Origin: JAJFKB01 sp965230515 | Lineage (GTDB): Bacteria > Pseudomonadota > Gammaproteobacteria > Pseudomonadales > IMCC2047 | Direction of reading: 5' to 3' | Length of the DNA: 64,000 nucleotides | NCBI GenBank assembly: GCA_965230515.1 | Contig: OZ246007.1 | Location: forward strand, 1,054,001 to 1,118,000 | Shown here: positions 22,388 to 30,382 of the stretch, one piece after another | Numbering within the stretch: the stretch's first letter is position 1 | Layout of the letters: every line of letters begins with the position of its first letter | Notes under the pieces: generated by a model | The model's input: only the letters and a program-made list of their open reading frames with translations | Told to the model about the DNA's origin: nothing | Database searches by the model: none | Program-made: the position numbers and the translations under genes

Positions 22388-23236
22388 ATGCGCCTGACCT
22401 CTCTGATCGGCTCCATCAAGCTATTGCTGATTTTTGTCATCTTTATCATCGACCTACAGTTACCCCTGGGTATTGCAGCAGGAACGCCTTATGCTCTGGT
22501 GGTGCTTTTTACACTCCGCTCGGAAAGCAATCTCAGCACCATGCTGGTCGCCATCAGCGGTATTATTTTCACCGTTGCCGGGTACTTCTTATCCCCCCCG
22601 CCTGTCGGTGCACTGGAAGCTGCAATCATTAATCGCGGCCTTGCCATATTCTTGATCACCGGCTCTGCGATCCTGGTAATGCGTAACCACAGAGACCGGC
22701 AGTCTATTCGCTCATTAAGCATTCTTTCAACTACAGACAGCCTGACCAATGCAAAAAACAGATTGGCATTTGACGAAGCGCTGGAAGCTGAAATCTTCAG
22801 AGCACATCGCTATCAGAGGCCGCTGTCGCTGGTTTTATTCGATATAGATCATTTTAAAGCGATCAACGATCGTTATGGTCATGACAAGGGCGACCAGGTA
22901 CTGATCGAGCTTGTCCAACGCATCACCGGAATAACACGCTCATCGGACAGCCTGTATCGCCTGGGTGGGGACGAATTTGCCATGCTTCTGGCTGAAACCC
23001 GATTACAAACCGCACAATTAATCGGCAAAAAAATAGGTAAGGCATTTGAAGAAAAGCCTTTACCCAAAAGTTCACTCACCATCACGCTCAGTGTTGGTAT
23101 CGCGGATTTTAGGGTGGATGACGATGCCCAGAGTCTGTTTAAAAAAGCCGACGAGGCGCTCTATCTTTCAAAAAATACAGGAAGGAATAGGACAACCTGC
23201 TGGACAGCACCGAAACGGCACACCGGTTCCATATAA
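22388..23236 (+). CDS. Membrane diguanylate cyclase
   Basis: This 282-residue protein makes cyclic di-GMP. The N-terminal half (about residues 1-105) has three or four hydrophobic segments forming a membrane sensor with little extracellular part. The C-terminal GGDEF domain (about 115-275) shows DSLTNAKNRLAFDEAL, LFDIDHFKAINDRYGHDKGDQ and the intact active site YRLGGDEFAMLL. The inhibitory I-site RSSD lies five residues before GGDEF. No output-domain fusion or partner gene is adjacent. It should synthesise c-di-GMP with product inhibition; the signal it senses is unknown. Confidence 0.92.
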   Translation: MRLTSLIGSIKLLLIFVIFIIDLQLPLGIAAGTPYALVVLFTLRSESNLSTMLVAISGIIFTVAGYFLSPPPVGALEAAIINRGLAIFLITGSAILVMRNHRDRQSIRSLSILSTTDSLTNAKNRLAFDEALEAEIFRAHRYQRPLSLVLFDIDHFKAINDRYGHDKGDQVLIELVQRITGITRSSDSLYRLGGDEFAMLLAETRLQTAQLIGKKIGKAFEEKPLPKSSLTITLSVGIADFRVDDDAQSLFKKADEALYLSKNTGRNRTTCWTAPKRHTGSI

Positions 23237-23363
23237 TTCACCGCTGAGCAATGGACGTACAGATCTTTCTTGTCTCAGGACCATAGAAAAACCAGGCTCG
23301 ATATTCCAGGATGTAGTAAAATCACCCACTGTTCACAACATACAATTGATAATCGGGAAATCC

Positions 23364-23834
23364 ATGAAAAAGACGATAGGCTTCATTCTGCTACTACTTT
23401 CAATATCCGCCTCAGCGCAATCGGTAAAGATGGGCTCAAAGCCGGTCAGGTCAATTGATATTCCAGAGGACCTGCGAAGTTTACTGAGACAGGAGATGGG
23501 CGAGGTTAAGAAAGGAATGGAGTCGCTTCTGTTTTATGTGGTCAGTGGCCAGTGGCCAGAAATGGAAACCATCGGCACACAGATAAAAAACAGCTACATC
23601 ATGAAAAAATCACTCACCCCCGAGCAGATGAAACAACTGCACCAGTCGCTGCCCAAAGGTTTCAAGAAAATGGACCATAAATTCCACGGCTACGCGGGTA
23701 GTCTGGCGGAAGCAGCAAGAGCCAAAGATATCGAACTGGTTCACTACTACCTGGGCAAAATGCAGGAGTCCTGTACCGCATGTCACTCCCGGTTTGCACG
23801 TGACCGCTTTCCGGGGTTTACCAAAAAGCAGTAG
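23364..23834 (+). CDS. Periplasmic c-type cytochrome, single haem (c'-like)
   Basis: This 156-residue protein has a signal peptide (MKKTIGFILLLLSISASAQ). The mature helical part carries one C-terminal haem-attachment site, CTACH, about 18 residues from the end, as in cytochrome c'-like four-helix proteins. The helices include MGEVKKGMESLLFYVVSGQWPEMETIG and LAEAARAKDIELVHYYLGKMQESC. The ATG at 23364 was chosen because it starts the signal peptide; longer in-frame extension would overlap the diguanylate cyclase. It precedes a second single-haem protein gene at 24127, suggesting related redox or gas-sensing roles. Confidence 0.85.
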   Translation: MKKTIGFILLLLSISASAQSVKMGSKPVRSIDIPEDLRSLLRQEMGEVKKGMESLLFYVVSGQWPEMETIGTQIKNSYIMKKSLTPEQMKQLHQSLPKGFKKMDHKFHGYAGSLAEAARAKDIELVHYYLGKMQESCTACHSRFARDRFPGFTKKQ

Positions 23835-24126
23835 CCAACTGATGGCCCCGTTACGCAAGGCCTTTTCAGCATGCTATTTTCATTCGAGCAATTGGGACAA
23901 AGCACTAGCCACGGTTGTGGGTGGGCAATTTCGCAAAATGATGCATTACTCTGCCTGAAGATACTAGAGCCCCTGACACATTTCCATGTATCATTGCACA
24001 ACCAATTTATCAGAGCCTTATCCACAGGCCGCAAACTGTAGAGGGAGGTTGAAGTGCACCAAGCCAGCAATCAGCATGAAAAGCCTCTGGTATTTGCCCA
24101 CACTAATCATCGAGGATGAGAGGATC

Positions 24127-24720
24127 ATGCTCATACGGAGATACACCCTGACTCTGGTTTTTGCACTATTAACCACCAGCCTGAATTCAGTAGCCTCACC
24201 CAATCTGACAAGCAGTGCGTTACAAACAGAGGCGATGATTATCGCCAGGAAATTCGGCGGCGAGCTAAAACCACAACTCAAGTCGGCGTTGCAAGCCGGA
24301 GGCCCACTACAGGCGATCGAAGTTTGTGCCGAACAAGCGCCCGCCATTGCCGACAAACTCAGCAAGGAAACAGGTTGGCAGGTTAAACGGGTGAGCTTGA
24401 AGCCGCGCAATGTCGGTTCTGCAACCGCGGACAGTTGGGAAAGCCATATTTTGAAGCAGTTTGATGAACGGCGAGCCAATGGCGAGCCTGTCAATCAGAT
24501 TACGCACTCCGCGCAGATTAACAATCAATACCGGTTTATGAAGGCGCAAGCTGTAGAACCGATCTGCCTGGCCTGTCATGGCAGTAACCTCGCACCGGAA
24601 GTCGAACAGGTTCTGCAAAAATATTACCCTGAAGACAAAGCACGAGGTTATACACTGGGCGAGATTCGTGGCGCCTTCAGCCTGGTTAAAGAGATGCCGA
24701 TTAATCACGCCCATGAATGA
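24127..24720 (+). CDS. Haem-binding Tll0287-like (DUF3365) periplasmic protein
   Basis: This 197-residue protein has a signal peptide (about residues 1-25) and a DUF3365/Tll0287-like domain. The domain shows AIEVCAEQAPAIADKLSKETGWQVKRVSLKPRNVGSATADSWE, EPVNQI, and the haem-attachment site EPICLACHGSNLAPEV. Related domains serve as redox or haem sensors, alone or in kinases. GAGAGG lies seven bases before the chosen ATG. Its 3' end overlaps the DUF523/DUF1722 gene by eight bases, indicating an operon. The electron partner is unknown. Confidence 0.87.
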   Translation: MLIRRYTLTLVFALLTTSLNSVASPNLTSSALQTEAMIIARKFGGELKPQLKSALQAGGPLQAIEVCAEQAPAIADKLSKETGWQVKRVSLKPRNVGSATADSWESHILKQFDERRANGEPVNQITHSAQINNQYRFMKAQAVEPICLACHGSNLAPEVEQVLQKYYPEDKARGYTLGEIRGAFSLVKEMPINHAHE

Positions 24721-25678
24721 TCTTCCGGAATCATCGCCTGAAAAAATTGCCGTAGGCATTAGCAGTTGTCTGCTGGGTGAGCCGGTACGGTTTGATGGTG
24801 GTCATAAGAACAACGCTTATATCGTTAAAACGCTTGGGCAGTATTTCCGGTTTATCCCATTTTGTCCGGAGATGGATATCGGGCTGGGCGTTCCCAGAGA
24901 GTCAATCCGGCTGGTCGAGCAGGAAACGGGTATACGATGTGTTGGCAGCAAGAACCCGGAACTGGATGTTACCGAACAGCTGATTGCCTGTGCCGATCAA
25001 CAAAAAAAATGGCACCAGTCTGTCTGCGGCTATATTCTCAAAAAAGATTCACCCAGTTGTGGAATGGAGCGTGTACGTGTTTACCGAAACGATCAACCGC
25101 AGCGAAAGGGCACAGGGCTTTACGCACAACAATTGTTAACGAACTTTCCCCATTTGCCGGTTGAGGAGGAAGGCCGACTCGGCGATCCGGTATTGAGAGA
25201 AAACTTCATTCAGCGTGTTTTAATCTTTCAGCGCTGGCGAACCTTGATGGAACAGCAACCCAAACCGGCCGGCATTACGCAGTTTCACGCCAGGCACAAA
25301 CTGATCCTCATGAGTCATGATCAAACCAGGTACAGAGAGATTGGCAAACTGGTAGCCGATATCGGCAATTGGCAAATCAAGGAATTCTGCGACCATTACC
25401 TGGCAGAACTGATGGCCATTCTTAGAATACCCGCCAGCCGCAAAAACCATGTCAATGTACTACAACATATTCAGGGTTATCTAAAACGGGATCTGGACAA
25501 AGAAGACAAACACGAGTTAACTGAAACCATTCACCAATATCGGTTGGGGCTACTGCCACTGATTGTACCAATCACACTGTTGCGACACCATTTTCGAAAA
25601 TCCCCAAATGACTATATCGACCAATCCTATTACATGGATCCTCACCCTTCAGAACTGATGTTACTCAATGAGCTTTGA
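24713..25678 (+). CDS. DUF523/DUF1722 (YbgA-type) protein
   Basis: This 321-residue protein combines an N-terminal DUF523 domain (about residues 10-155) with a C-terminal DUF1722/YbgA domain (about 185-305). DUF523 shows GISSCLLGEPVRFDGGHK, FIPFCPEMDIGLGVPRESIRLV and LKKDSPSCGMERV, whose cysteines could bind a metal. DUF1722 shows HARHKLILMSHDQTRYREIG and the HVNVLQHIQGYLK stretch. In many bacteria such genes neighbour photolyase and light-response genes, but none is seen here. The ATG at 24713 overlaps the previous stop by eight bases. Molecular function is unknown. Confidence 0.88.
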   Translation: MNDLPESSPEKIAVGISSCLLGEPVRFDGGHKNNAYIVKTLGQYFRFIPFCPEMDIGLGVPRESIRLVEQETGIRCVGSKNPELDVTEQLIACADQQKKWHQSVCGYILKKDSPSCGMERVRVYRNDQPQRKGTGLYAQQLLTNFPHLPVEEEGRLGDPVLRENFIQRVLIFQRWRTLMEQQPKPAGITQFHARHKLILMSHDQTRYREIGKLVADIGNWQIKEFCDHYLAELMAILRIPASRKNHVNVLQHIQGYLKRDLDKEDKHELTETIHQYRLGLLPLIVPITLLRHHFRKSPNDYIDQSYYMDPHPSELMLLNEL

Positions 25679-25850
25679 GTCCTGACCCGAAAATACTGCA
25701 ACTTTAATCCGAATCCTTCTTAACAATATTCCTTCAAACGGGCTTTTTAGCTGCCCATAATTTTTTTAATTAACTATTTATATATTTTAATTTAACATTA
25801 TTCGTTTTTATAATGCTATAGCAGTTTTTTATTAATAAGAGGGACAAATA

Positions 25851-26336
25851 ATGGTATCTTCACCACAAGACCTCGACAGGGCAGATATCGCAATTTTAAA
25901 GATACTGCAGAATCAGGGCAGGATAAGCAATGTGGATCTGGCGGAGAAGCTTCATTTATCACCACCGGCAACACTGGCCAGACTGAAACGACTTGAAAAA
26001 CAGGGTTATATAGACCGTTTTGTCGCAGTTCTTGACCGGCACAAAACCGGACACGACACACTTAGCTATATTCAACTGACACTGGCTTTGCACCAGCATC
26101 AACAGATTAGGCAAGTGCTCGAGTCCATTATTAAAATGCCAGAGGTACAGGAGTGCCATCACGTGACGGGCGATTATGATTATTTACTCAAAGTCGTGGT
26201 GAACAACACACAGGCACTGGAGCAATTTATCTCAAAAAAACTGACACCCATACCAGGAATCGAAAAAATTCATACCAGCCTGGTACTAAAAGAATATAAA
26301 AGCACAACTGTACTGGAACTGAACCGGAGAAATTAA
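25851..26336 (+). CDS. Lrp/AsnC-family regulator
   Basis: This 161-residue regulator has an N-terminal winged helix-turn-helix (LDRADIAILKILQNQGRISNVDLAEKLHLSPPATLARLKRLEKQGYIDRF) and a C-terminal RAM ligand-binding domain (about 70-150) with VQECHHVTGDYDYLLKVVV. Lrp proteins form octamers that sense amino acids. The stop codon overlaps the start of the methionine gamma-lyase gene by one base (TAATG), so it is very likely the local regulator of sulfur amino-acid breakdown. An AT-rich region of about 170 bases upstream supplies the promoter and probable self-binding sites. Confidence 0.9.
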   Translation: MVSSPQDLDRADIAILKILQNQGRISNVDLAEKLHLSPPATLARLKRLEKQGYIDRFVAVLDRHKTGHDTLSYIQLTLALHQHQQIRQVLESIIKMPEVQECHHVTGDYDYLLKVVVNNTQALEQFISKKLTPIPGIEKIHTSLVLKEYKSTTVLELNRRN

Positions 26337-27523
26337 TGAAGTGGCAAAATCTTGAAACCAATACCATTCATGCAGGAAGGGTTTTTGAAGAACAGTTTGG
26401 CGCACTGAACACTCCCATCTACCAAACATCGACTCATATTTTTGACAATACAGCCCAGGGCGGCGCGCGTTTCAGTGGTGATGAACAAGGTTATATCTAT
26501 GGTCGCCTGGGAAATCCTACCGTCAGGGAGTTAGAAAGAAGGATGGCGGTTCTTGAGGGAACAGAGGATGCCGCCGCCACCGGGTCCGGTATGGGCGCTG
26601 TATCCGCGACGATCTTTGCGCTACTCAAAGCAGGTGATCACATGGTCGCCTCCTCGGCCCTTTATGGCTGCACCTATGCGCTATTCTCCAACAAGTGCAA
26701 AGATCTCGGCATTGAGGTTACTTTCGTCGATATCTGCAATGAATCAGAAATCTGCTATGCAATACAGGAAAACACTCGTGTTATCTATGCTGAAACGCCA
26801 CTTAACCCTAATATGGTCTGTGTTGACCTCGCCATGATCGCGCGCATAGGCCAGGACCGGGGAATCACCACCGTCATCGACAACACCTTTATGTCTCCGG
26901 CCTTACAGCAACCGACTCAATGGGGTATCGATGTCGTTGTTCACAGCGCAACTAAATATCTTAACGGGCACGGCGATGTCATTGCCGGAATAATTTGTGG
27001 CCGGGAAGCACTGGTTAACGAGATCAAAATGACGACCTTAAAAAACATGGGCGCCATTATCAGTCCACACGACGCCTGGCTGGTTATTCGCGGTCTTAAA
27101 ACACTGCATCTGAGGATGGAGCGTCACTGCAGTAACGCTCAGCTGGTCGCTGAATTCCTGGACAGTGAGCCTCTGGTTAATGCGGTCTATTATCCGGGAC
27201 TTGCTTCTCACTCAGGCCACGCGCTGTTAGGCACGCAAATGAAGGCCGCCGGAGGCATGATCGCGTTCGAACTTGAAGGCGACTTCACCGACTCAGTCAA
27301 CTTTATGGACGCACTACAGCTCTGTAAACGCGCGGTCAGCCTAGGCGACGCAGAGACACTCATTCAACACCCCGCTTCCATGACCCACTCCGGCTACGAT
27401 CCGGAAACGCGCCGCCAGGCTGGTATCAGCGATACGCTAATCCGTCTGTCGGTGGGCCTTGAGCATGTTGACGATATCATTGCCGACCTGAAACTAGCAC
27501 TCCAGGTTTGCCGCAATCAGTAA
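26336..27523 (+). CDS. megL: Methionine gamma-lyase (PLP-dependent)
   Basis: This 395-residue cytoplasmic enzyme belongs to the Cys/Met metabolism PLP family. It probably cleaves methionine to methanethiol, 2-oxobutyrate and ammonia. The PLP lysine is K207 in HSATKYLNGHGDVIAG. PLP-phosphate contacts include GSGMGAVSATIFALL and YGRLGNPT with the neighbour-subunit Tyr. The ALYGCTYALF segment carries a cysteine at residue 112, the position that distinguishes methionine gamma-lyase from cystathionine lyases in this family. It overlaps the Lrp regulator by one base and ends seven bases inside the convergent gene. Substrate choice is inferred from the cysteine and gene context. Confidence 0.85.
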   Translation: MKWQNLETNTIHAGRVFEEQFGALNTPIYQTSTHIFDNTAQGGARFSGDEQGYIYGRLGNPTVRELERRMAVLEGTEDAAATGSGMGAVSATIFALLKAGDHMVASSALYGCTYALFSNKCKDLGIEVTFVDICNESEICYAIQENTRVIYAETPLNPNMVCVDLAMIARIGQDRGITTVIDNTFMSPALQQPTQWGIDVVVHSATKYLNGHGDVIAGIICGREALVNEIKMTTLKNMGAIISPHDAWLVIRGLKTLHLRMERHCSNAQLVAEFLDSEPLVNAVYYPGLASHSGHALLGTQMKAAGGMIAFELEGDFTDSVNFMDALQLCKRAVSLGDAETLIQHPASMTHSGYDPETRRQAGISDTLIRLSVGLEHVDDIIADLKLALQVCRNQ

Positions 27524-28662
27524 CGATGTGGCCGGGGATCTTTAATTAACCAGGCCCGCCAATCAGCGGCCAGGCCATTAAAACCACCGGTATAGAACTG
27601 TTCCAGATAGTCGACCGAGGAAAACTGTGAGCAATAGTTTTTAGCCATCTGGTTCATTATTTCCCGAACTACTGTCTGGCCCTGTACATCGGAAAGTAGA
27701 AAGTAGATCATCGACCAGGCCAGCGCATACTTCTCATTAAGTTTCTGCTCATACCATTGCCTGGGGTTGAGTTGCATATACTGCTTGAGATCCATTAATG
27801 TTCCCTGGTTTATACCCGCTCTGAGCAGTTCCAGATGAGAACCCACCGGAGACACCTTACGCTGCTGGCCCTGAATATCCATATACTCAAAGTACTCGGC
27901 CAGTCCTTCGTTAAACCAGGTGGGCGTATATCCATAAAGTCCTGCAACAATCACATGTGTCGCTTCATGCCTGGTAACGGCGTACATTCTTTCTAGATTG
28001 TCACCCTGAAAAACCACCGCTTCATTATGCTCACTACTGTAAAAACCCGAATTCGTCTTTAATTGAGGAGCGATACGCTGCCGGTAAGCCTGGAAGGCTT
28101 CCTGGGTATCTATAATGCGCACTTTAAGCACAACCTGTCTCAGATGATCCAGTGATAGATCTTTGGCCAGTATCTCGTAGATCTGTCTTACCTCAGCACT
28201 AATCCTGTCCCTTGCAAACGGCGGTTGACGCCCGTTGTCGGTGAGTAACTCCAGCTTAAAATAGGACTTGCGATCAGGATAGTGGACTACCATCTGCTCG
28301 GAGTTAAGCAACTTGCCGGGCTCCTGGTCACTAAAATGTATCTGCCCATCCGAATCTTTCCAGCGGTAGATAGCTGTAGCCTTTCCCTGCTCCACTTCCA
28401 GTGTTTTGGTTTTTGCACAATGAACCAGCTGCCGAAAGCCTTCAACATGCTCCTCAAACTGCGTAAAAAAATGCTGCGGATCAAAAACCAGCGATTCTGT
28501 AGCAGGCTCTTCCACCTGCTCTTTAGCCGATGGTTCTACCAAAGATCGTACCCAGAACAGAAACGTATCTTTATCGACCACTCCTGAATAGAACAGAAAC
28601 AGGGTTCCTGCCGAGAGCAGGAAAAAAACGAGCACCAGAATTTTTTTTAATGTTCGAAGCAA
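27517..28662 (-). CDS. Membrane-anchored gluzincin-like protease with DUF4124 domain
   Basis: This 381-residue protein has one N-terminal membrane segment (about residues 8-28), then a DUF4124-like stretch (AIYRWKDSDGQIHFSDQEP, about 95-115). A peptidase MA-like domain follows, with TRHEATHVIVAGLYGYTPTWFNEGLAEYFEYMD, where H232 and H236 would bind zinc and the WFNEGLAEY glutamate would complete the site. It probably faces the periplasm. DUF4124 is a short cell-envelope domain found at the N-terminus of many periplasmic proteins. Its tail overlaps megL by seven bases, and the substrate is unknown. Confidence 0.82.
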   Translation of the reverse strand: MLRTLKKILVLVFFLLSAGTLFLFYSGVVDKDTFLFWVRSLVEPSAKEQVEEPATESLVFDPQHFFTQFEEHVEGFRQLVHCAKTKTLEVEQGKATAIYRWKDSDGQIHFSDQEPGKLLNSEQMVVHYPDRKSYFKLELLTDNGRQPPFARDRISAEVRQIYEILAKDLSLDHLRQVVLKVRIIDTQEAFQAYRQRIAPQLKTNSGFYSSEHNEAVVFQGDNLERMYAVTRHEATHVIVAGLYGYTPTWFNEGLAEYFEYMDIQGQQRKVSPVGSHLELLRAGINQGTLMDLKQYMQLNPRQWYEQKLNEKYALAWSMIYFLLSDVQGQTVVREIMNQMAKNYCSQFSSVDYLEQFYTGGFNGLAADWRAWLIKDPRPHRY

Positions 28663-28737
28663 AGGTCGGTCTCATCGGATCAATCAGGGATTCCTTAAGT
28701 CTAGGAGAGACTTTCAGTTCGGTAAAGCCCAAACCCG

Positions 28738-29430
28738 TCACAGGCAGTGCCCGTTCTCCCGAAGCCATACCTTTGCCTCCTGAAACTGCGGGGCTACCTG
28801 CTGAACCGCTAACCAGAACCGCTGCCCATGATTCATGATCCGGGTATGCACCAGCTCGTGATAAATAACATAATCACTGACGAATACCGGAGCCTTAACC
28901 AGCTTCCAGTTCAGAGAAATATTTTTCAGACTGCTGCAGGAACCCCAGCGGGTTTTCTGATTGCGGATAAACAGACGATTAAAATGAAAGCCACCTGAAT
29001 CGGATAGCTTGTGAATCCGCTCTGTCAGATAACACCTGGCATAGGCGCGATACCATCGCTGCTGCTCATTTTGGTCTAGCAGATTCAAGGACGAGCGAAT
29101 CAAGCGCGCAGAATGGTCAACCCCCTCTTCCCGCCGCACAGACCGAACCACCCGATACCCTTGCCCCAACAGCAACATCTGGTCGTCATCAATCTGAAAA
29201 AAATCCTGAGCGGAACGCTGTAGCCGGGTACGTTGGCGCTCAATCCAGCGTTGTTTTTGTTGGTATAGCGCCACGATCTCCTTAGTGCGGTACTGGTGCG
29301 GCACAACCATCTGCACCTCACCACCCGCCAACACCTTGATACGTGCCCACTTTACTCTGCGCGGACTTATTGTCAGATACTCCGGAAGCGATGAAATATC
29401 CGGGCCTGTTTTTAATAATCGTTTTAACAA
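28738..29430 (-). CDS. YgjP-like (DUF45) metallopeptidase
   Basis: This 230-residue cytoplasmic protein matches the YgjP/SprT-related DUF45 family. Its conserved core is KTRWGSCSSLKNISLNWKLVKAPVFVSDYVIYHELVHTRIMNHGQRFW, with HELVH as the zinc site and the distal H in NHGQRFW as third ligand. An N-terminal region supplies the VKWARIKVLAGGEVQMVVP strands. Family members are predicted zinc-dependent proteases or DNA-associated hydrolases, with few characterised. It lies 75 bases from the protease at 28662 on the same strand and may share its transcript. Confidence 0.87.
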   Translation of the reverse strand: MLKRLLKTGPDISSLPEYLTISPRRVKWARIKVLAGGEVQMVVPHQYRTKEIVALYQQKQRWIERQRTRLQRSAQDFFQIDDDQMLLLGQGYRVVRSVRREEGVDHSARLIRSSLNLLDQNEQQRWYRAYARCYLTERIHKLSDSGGFHFNRLFIRNQKTRWGSCSSLKNISLNWKLVKAPVFVSDYVIYHELVHTRIMNHGQRFWLAVQQVAPQFQEAKVWLRENGHCL

Positions 29431-29683
29431 AGTTCAATTGCTCTAGCGCATATCACGGCAGAATTTAACGGGAAAACACATGGTTACACAGATGCCAAAA
29501 ACATACCAGCCGCGACAATAGCTGATGCACATCGACACAAAAAGGCAGCGGCGTTTTTTTGAATAAATACACCGGCGGCTGCCGTCCCGGCCATTTTATT
29601 GGTAACATCAGGTTTTCCTTCAACAGCGATATCGAAAGCTGTTGGCTATTCACAAACTCAAATCAGTGGAGCTAACCAACTTA

Positions 29684-30382
29684 ATGGAATCATCGCTGAT
29701 CGCAGTCAAGGATCTGCACTACAGTATTAGTGAGGGAACCACATGCCGCCAGATTTTACGGGGTATTGACCTCGAAGTGCAGGCCGGTGAGTCCGTCGCG
29801 TTATTGGGCCGCAGCGGTTCAGGCAAATCCACGCTGTTAAACCTCATCTGTGGGATCGACAAGCCTGATTCCGGTACCATCTCTATCGATGGCCACGAAA
29901 TAAGCACATTAAAGGAACCCGACCTGACCCTCTATCGCCGCCAGCATATTGGATTTATATACCAGTTTTTCCATCTGGTCACCACGCTTAATGTAATGGA
30001 AAATATTGCTCTGCCTTTGGAGCTGAACCGCTGGCCCAGGACCGCCATAGAACAACGAACAGAAGAACTTATCGAGCAGGTAGGCCTGTCCGGTTACCAG
30101 AGCCGATTTCCGGATCAGCTTTCCGGGGGGGAGCAACAACGGGTGGCTATTGCCCGCGCAATCGCACACAAGCCAAGCCTGCTGCTCGCTGATGAACCGA
30201 CCGGCAATCTCGATGCGCAGATTGGCCGGGACGTGATGCAGATGCTAAATCAATTGGTTAAACAGGAAGGTTTAACACTGGTGCTGGTCACTCACAGCCA
30301 GTCAGTGGCGAAGGGAGCACACCGCATCATGACGCTGGAACAGGGGTTATTGGCTGAACGGGTCGGCGATTTCGCATGGTAA
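29684..30382 (+). CDS. ABC transporter ATPase (LolD/MacB-like)
   Basis: This 232-residue ATPase has Walker [10 protein letters not shown], the Q-loop IYQFFHLV, signature [15 protein letters not shown], Walker [13 protein letters not shown] and switch VLVTHSQ. It is of the LolD/MacB/FtsE type that powers envelope export through FtsX-fold permeases. The start at 29684 gives a standard N-terminus; a TTG 14 codons earlier is possible but unlikely. It overlaps the permease gene by seven bases, and the pair precedes an AttH-like lipoprotein, so the transporter probably moves lipid or lipoprotein-like substrates. Confidence 0.93.
   Translation: MESSLIAVKDLHYSISEGTTCRQILRGIDLEVQAGESVALLGRSGSGKSTLLNLICGIDKPDSGTISIDGHEISTLKEPDLTLYRRQHIGFIYQFFHLVTTLNVMENIALPLELNRWPRTAIEQRTEELIEQVGLSGYQSRFPDQLSGGEQQRVAIARAIAHKPSLLLADEPTGNLDAQIGRDVMQMLNQLVKQEGLTLVLVTHSQSVAKGAHRIMTLEQGLLAERVGDFAW

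Noticed and set aside
23046..23363. N-terminal extension of the cytochrome gene
   Set aside because: It overlaps the diguanylate cyclase, and the signal peptide begins at 23364.
29465..29653. 62-codon reverse frame in the gap before the ABC ATPase
   Set aside because: No ribosome site or recognisable motif; the gap more likely holds the promoters of the flanking divergent genes.
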